Positions 61,330 through 64,000 of a DNA stretch of 64,000 nucleotides are shown here, in pieces. Numbering within the stretch: position 1 is the first letter of the stretch; each line of letters starts with the position of its first letter. Position numbers and translations under genes: made by a program. The notes under the pieces are model-generated. The model searched no databases. It was not told the DNA's origin and worked only from the letters and a program-made list of their open reading frames with translations. The stretch comes from a bacterium. GTDB lineage: Bacteria > Electryoneota > Electryoneia > Electryoneales > Electryoneaceae. The stretch lies in assembly GCA_020444265.1 (NCBI GenBank), contig JAHLLH010000005.1, positions 62,001-126,000 of the forward strand, written 5' to 3'.

Positions 61330-61450
61330 CGTCCTGTGGTTCGTGTAAGACCGGCACCGCTAAAGGTAAACGATCCAGCACCTGCTCGCCCGTCCAATTC
61401 CCAAATTCCCCAACCCGGACGAGGTCGAGGAGAGGACGGTGAGAAAGCGT

Positions 61451-61606
61451 TCTGTCAGACGCCCACGTCTGACAGATTCTACTGTTCTGTCAGGTCTTTA
61501 GCGCAGCGGAGACCTGACTGATAATCGCGCCAACGGCGCGAATCATGTGTCAGATCTGAGGATCTGACACAACGCCTATTTCCGTCCGACTCAGGGGCCT
61601 GACGGA
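61451..61606. repeat. Five consecutive hairpins between dprA and the S41 protease gene
   Basis: Stem 1: TCTGTCAGACG/CGTCTGACAGA (61451-61476). Stem 2: GTCAGGTCT/AGACCTGAC (61489-61518). Stem 3: TCGCGCC/GGCGCGA (61525-61541). Stem 4: GTGTCAGATC/GATCTGACAC (61547-61570). Stem 5: TCCGTC/GACGGA or nested TCAGG/CCTGA (61581-61606). Stems 1, 2 and 4 share the core GTCAG(A/G)(C/T). The stems are perfect and only a few bases apart. No T runs follow, so simple terminators are unlikely. The flanking 61330-61450 holds nothing clear. Confidence 0.8.
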
Positions 61607-61623
61607 ACCTCGCGCTGCCGAAA

Positions 61624-62832
61624 TCACCCCTGCTGGTACGCACGTTTCCGGTAACGATCCCCAGGTAGACGCTGGGCGACACCTTTCATCTCGAGCATCA
61701 TCAATATCGCACCAAGACGGCTTGCATCCATCTTCAACTGGTCCGCCAGCTTGTCCGCATGGATGCTGTCGACAGTATCCAGCTTGTCGTAAACACGTTG
61801 CTCATCGTCCGTCAGTTCCTCTGGCTCCATGTCGAGCGGAAAGCCCTGTTGACCGCCAAGGGTCAGGCCCAGTTGAGGAGCGAGATCTTCGAGCAGGTCG
61901 CCGGCATGACGCACCGGGATGACCCCTTGACGGAGCAGGTAGTTGCAGCCCTCATGTGACTTGGCGAGGGGATGGCCCGGGACTGCGAACACTGAGCGAT
62001 TCTCCTGCATGGCATAGTTGGCGGTAATCAACGACCCGGAGCGCCGGGATGCTTCCACCACAACCGTCCCCATGCTCATCCCGGCAATAATCCGGTTGCG
62101 CATCGGGAAATGTTTCTGTTCGGGCCCTGCCCCGAGGAATAATTCGCTGACCAGGGTGCCGGATTGCAACAACTCATCACGGAGCTTACGGTGTGCCTTC
62201 GGGTAGAGGACATCAATCCCGCACCCGAGGATGGCGACCGTATTTCCGCTCTCCTGCAAGCTGCCACGATGGGCGGCACCATCAATCCCCAATGCCATGC
62301 CCGAAACCGTACACACCCCCGCCTTGTCAAGCCCAGCGCCGAGTTGATGCGCGATCTCAACACCCGGTTCGGTCGCCGCACGGCTACCGACAATCGCTAC
62401 CGCACGATTGTCCGAAGGAAGGACATTCCCCTGCACAAACAGCGAGACCGGTGGATTGTGAATGGTTTTCAACAGGGGAGGATACTCGGGGTCGGTCATC
62501 AGCAGGACACGTGCGCCGAGACGTTCCGCCATCTCGAGTTGCTTCTCGCCAAACCCATCCCCCACCGCCTCGCGCAAGGAGCGGATTGCATCCTCTTTCA
62601 GCTTGCCGACGGAAGAGAGAGTGCTGTCATTGGCTGTCAGGGCAGCTCGTGCACTCCCGAACGCCTCGATGATCGAACGAACCGTTGATGCACCAATATT
62701 GGAGGCTTTCAGCAGGGAGAGGACCGCCGCTCTCTCATCATCGGGCGCCCGTTCGAACTCAGATTGCTCGTCGAGTTCATCCAGGCTTCCCTCACCGATA
62801 GGCAGATCGTGCGTACGGTCCGTCGAGGTCAT
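61624..62832 (-). CDS. dprA: DNA processing protein A
   Basis: 402 residues. A helical N-terminal part (about 28-90), then the Rossmann-like DprA core with VAIVGSRAATEPG, VSGMALGIDGAAHRGSL, VLYPKAHRKL and FPMRNRIIAGMS, and a C-terminal winged helix (about 335-395). DprA loads RecA on incoming single-stranded DNA during transformation. The start overlaps the obgE stop by four bases (ATGA). No other competence gene is in the window. Confidence 0.95.
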   Translation of the reverse strand: MTSTDRTHDLPIGEGSLDELDEQSEFERAPDDERAAVLSLLKASNIGASTVRSIIEAFGSARAALTANDSTLSSVGKLKEDAIRSLREAVGDGFGEKQLEMAERLGARVLLMTDPEYPPLLKTIHNPPVSLFVQGNVLPSDNRAVAIVGSRAATEPGVEIAHQLGAGLDKAGVCTVSGMALGIDGAAHRGSLQESGNTVAILGCGIDVLYPKAHRKLRDELLQSGTLVSELFLGAGPEQKHFPMRNRIIAGMSMGTVVVEASRRSGSLITANYAMQENRSVFAVPGHPLAKSHEGCNYLLRQGVIPVRHAGDLLEDLAPQLGLTLGGQQGFPLDMEPEELTDDEQRVYDKLDTVDSIHADKLADQLKMDASRLGAILMMLEMKGVAQRLPGDRYRKRAYQQG

Positions 62833-63881
62833 TCATCATCCTCCCATTCCCAGATCACTTCAGGCCCATCGTCCTCACCGTTCTCCGGCTCCTGGTCTTC
62901 CGCCAGATCAGAATGAATCTCGGGAATCGGGGCATCTTGAAGCATGTCCCAGAGACGGTAGATAAGGGCATCGAGATTGTCACGAGTCACCGCACTGATC
63001 GCCATGTCCTCAAACTCGAACGGCTCCCCGCCAAGGTCGGTTTTGGTCCGCACGACGATACGTGGACGTTCCAGCAGATCAGGATTGTAGGCTTCGAGCT
63101 CGCCCATGAGCGTGTCGTAGACCTCTTGTGGTTTTTCCTCGAGGGAGTCAATCAGGACTGCGAGGACTCGAGTTCGCTCGATGTGACGCAAGAACTGGTG
63201 GCCCAGGCCCTTGCCATCCGAAGCTCCCTCGATCAATCCGGGGATGTCCGCCATGACAAAATTGGCGGTCGAAGTCGCTTTGACGATACCGAGGTGCGGT
63301 GTCAAGGTGGTAAAGGGATAATTGGCCACTTCAGGACGAGCTGCACTCACCACCGACAGCAGGGTCGATTTCCCCGCATTCGGGAGACCTACCAGCCCCA
63401 CATCGGCAAGCAGCTTGAGCTCGAAGCGGATTCTCCTTGAGATACCGCGTCTACCTTCAGTCGCCTTGCGTGGGGTCCGTTTGGTCGGTGTAGCGAAGTG
63501 GATGTTGCCCTTGCCGCCCTTTCCACCCTGCGCAACCACCATCTCCTCACCGGACTTGGTCAGGTCGCCGAGCAGTTCACCAGCTTCGGCATCAAAAACA
63601 ACCGTCCCCGGCGGGACACGGACAATCTCGTCCTTCCCGCTTCTGCCATACTTCTTCGCACCCATCCCGTGCCCGCCATTGGCCGCTTTCACCTTTTTGC
63701 GGTAGCGCAGGTCCAGCAGAGTGCCAAGTTGGGGGTCCACACGGAGAATGACGGAACCGCCACGGCCACCATCGCCGCCGTCCGGTCCGCCCTTCGGGAT
63801 GAACTTCTCTCGGCGAAAGGATATCGCCCCGTCTCCGCCGTTGCCAGCGGTAACCTCGATTTCTACGCGATCAACAAACAT
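62829..63881 (-). CDS. obgE: Obg-family ribosome-associated GTPase
   Basis: 350 residues. The glycine-rich Obg fold (FVDRVEIEVTAGNGGDGAIS, GGPDGGDGGRGG) is followed by the G domain with GLPNAGKST, DIPGLIEGA and RTKTDL. The C-terminus is a short acidic tail (about 25 Glu/Asp-rich residues ending EWEDDE) and there is no OCT domain. Obg proteins act in large-subunit ribosome assembly and stress control. It is upstream of dprA in one unit. Confidence 0.96.
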   Translation of the reverse strand: MFVDRVEIEVTAGNGGDGAISFRREKFIPKGGPDGGDGGRGGSVILRVDPQLGTLLDLRYRKKVKAANGGHGMGAKKYGRSGKDEIVRVPPGTVVFDAEAGELLGDLTKSGEEMVVAQGGKGGKGNIHFATPTKRTPRKATEGRRGISRRIRFELKLLADVGLVGLPNAGKSTLLSVVSAARPEVANYPFTTLTPHLGIVKATSTANFVMADIPGLIEGASDGKGLGHQFLRHIERTRVLAVLIDSLEEKPQEVYDTLMGELEAYNPDLLERPRIVVRTKTDLGGEPFEFEDMAISAVTRDNLDALIYRLWDMLQDAPIPEIHSDLAEDQEPENGEDDGPEVIWEWEDDE

Positions 63882-63954
63882 GCGCTCAAGGTAGCTCTGT
63901 AGCAGGGATTCGGCAAGTTGTTCGATGGGTTCCCGGTACCGGGGATCGTCACTC

Positions 63955-64000
63955 CTACTTCACCAGTAAGACCTTTCGGGTTTGGTTGATCATCCCTGCC
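63955..64000 (-). CDS. C-terminal end of another secreted sorting-domain protein (partial)
   Basis: Read on the minus strand, the last bases give AGMINQTRKVLLVK and a stop at 63955-63957. This is the typical end of the FlgD-like sorting domain seen at 14109, 16659, 38320 and 38871. The rest of the gene is beyond the window, upstream of obgE on the same strand. Confidence 0.7.
   Translation of the reverse strand, partial: AGMINQTRKVLLVK

Noticed and set aside
1-64000. tRNA genes, rRNA, CRISPR arrays, insertion sequences, integrases
   Set aside because: None was recognised by reading; a tRNA scan would be needed to exclude tRNAs fully.

Overview
The window looks like chromosomal DNA of an uncultured, Gram-negative, respiratory bacterium. 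It has lipoproteins, outer-membrane beta-barrels, ExbB/ExbD/TonB and cytochrome bd. Several secreted proteins end in a FlgD-like C-terminal sorting domain (PNPFNP ... LGR.V ... SGLYF ... K-stop). That ending is common in lineages of the Fibrobacterota-Chlorobiota-Bacteroidota superphylum and neighbouring candidate phyla. The host cannot be named from this sequence alone. No rRNA, tRNA, CRISPR array, transposase or phage gene was recognised by eye.

Layout. 0-5.4 kb: a truncated secreted protein, divergent from a secreted CapA-type metallophosphatase with a PKD domain. 5.6-12.4 kb: a signalling operon of SulP transporter, degenerate cytidylate-kinase-like/receiver fusion, Cache-type sensor kinase, receiver, ChpT-like pseudo-kinase and receiver. 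12.5-21.7 kb (minus strand): a polyphosphate cluster (sixA, ppk1, ppx) interrupted by two paralogous secreted beta-helix proteins and a small secreted protein. 22.1-38.2 kb: the centrepiece, eight multiheme c-type cytochromes with 99 predicted haem sites (97 CXXCH and 2 CX4CH), an outer-membrane porin and a double-rhodanese lipoprotein. 38.2-46.1 kb: a sorting-domain gene remnant, a VIT/VWA secreted protein, a strongly structured intergenic region, apaG, a CheD-HDOD fusion, and lipoprotein and barrel genes. 46.2-54.6 kb (minus): bcp, a flavin oxidoreductase, an epimerase-like protein, cydAB, two DUF1801 proteins and an OPT transporter. 55.0-56.0 kb: a peroxide-type gpx-marR operon with a visible operator. 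56.1-63.9 kb (minus): TonB-like genes, exbB-exbD-exbD-tonB, an S41 protease, a run of five hairpins, dprA and obgE. The last 46 bases hold the end of one more sorting-domain protein.

How the central genes work together (inference). Two very large cytochromes of 19 and 17 haems end in membrane cytochrome-b-like modules and could exchange electrons with quinol. An 18-haem protein is anchored by an N-terminal membrane helix. Lipoprotein cytochromes, periplasmic cytochromes and the porin could carry electrons through the outer membrane. Five of the six transcription units carry the same short upstream element, consensus about TTAGGNTYCCCNAA. In four of them it lies exactly 4 bases before a -35 hexamer and 18 bases separate -35 from -10, so a shared regulator is likely.

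Most unusual single feature: the 11-haem lipoprotein cytochrome at 30143-31501 contains an in-frame UGA. It is followed at the expected distance by a SECIS-like hairpin, which makes it a candidate selenocysteine-containing multiheme cytochrome.
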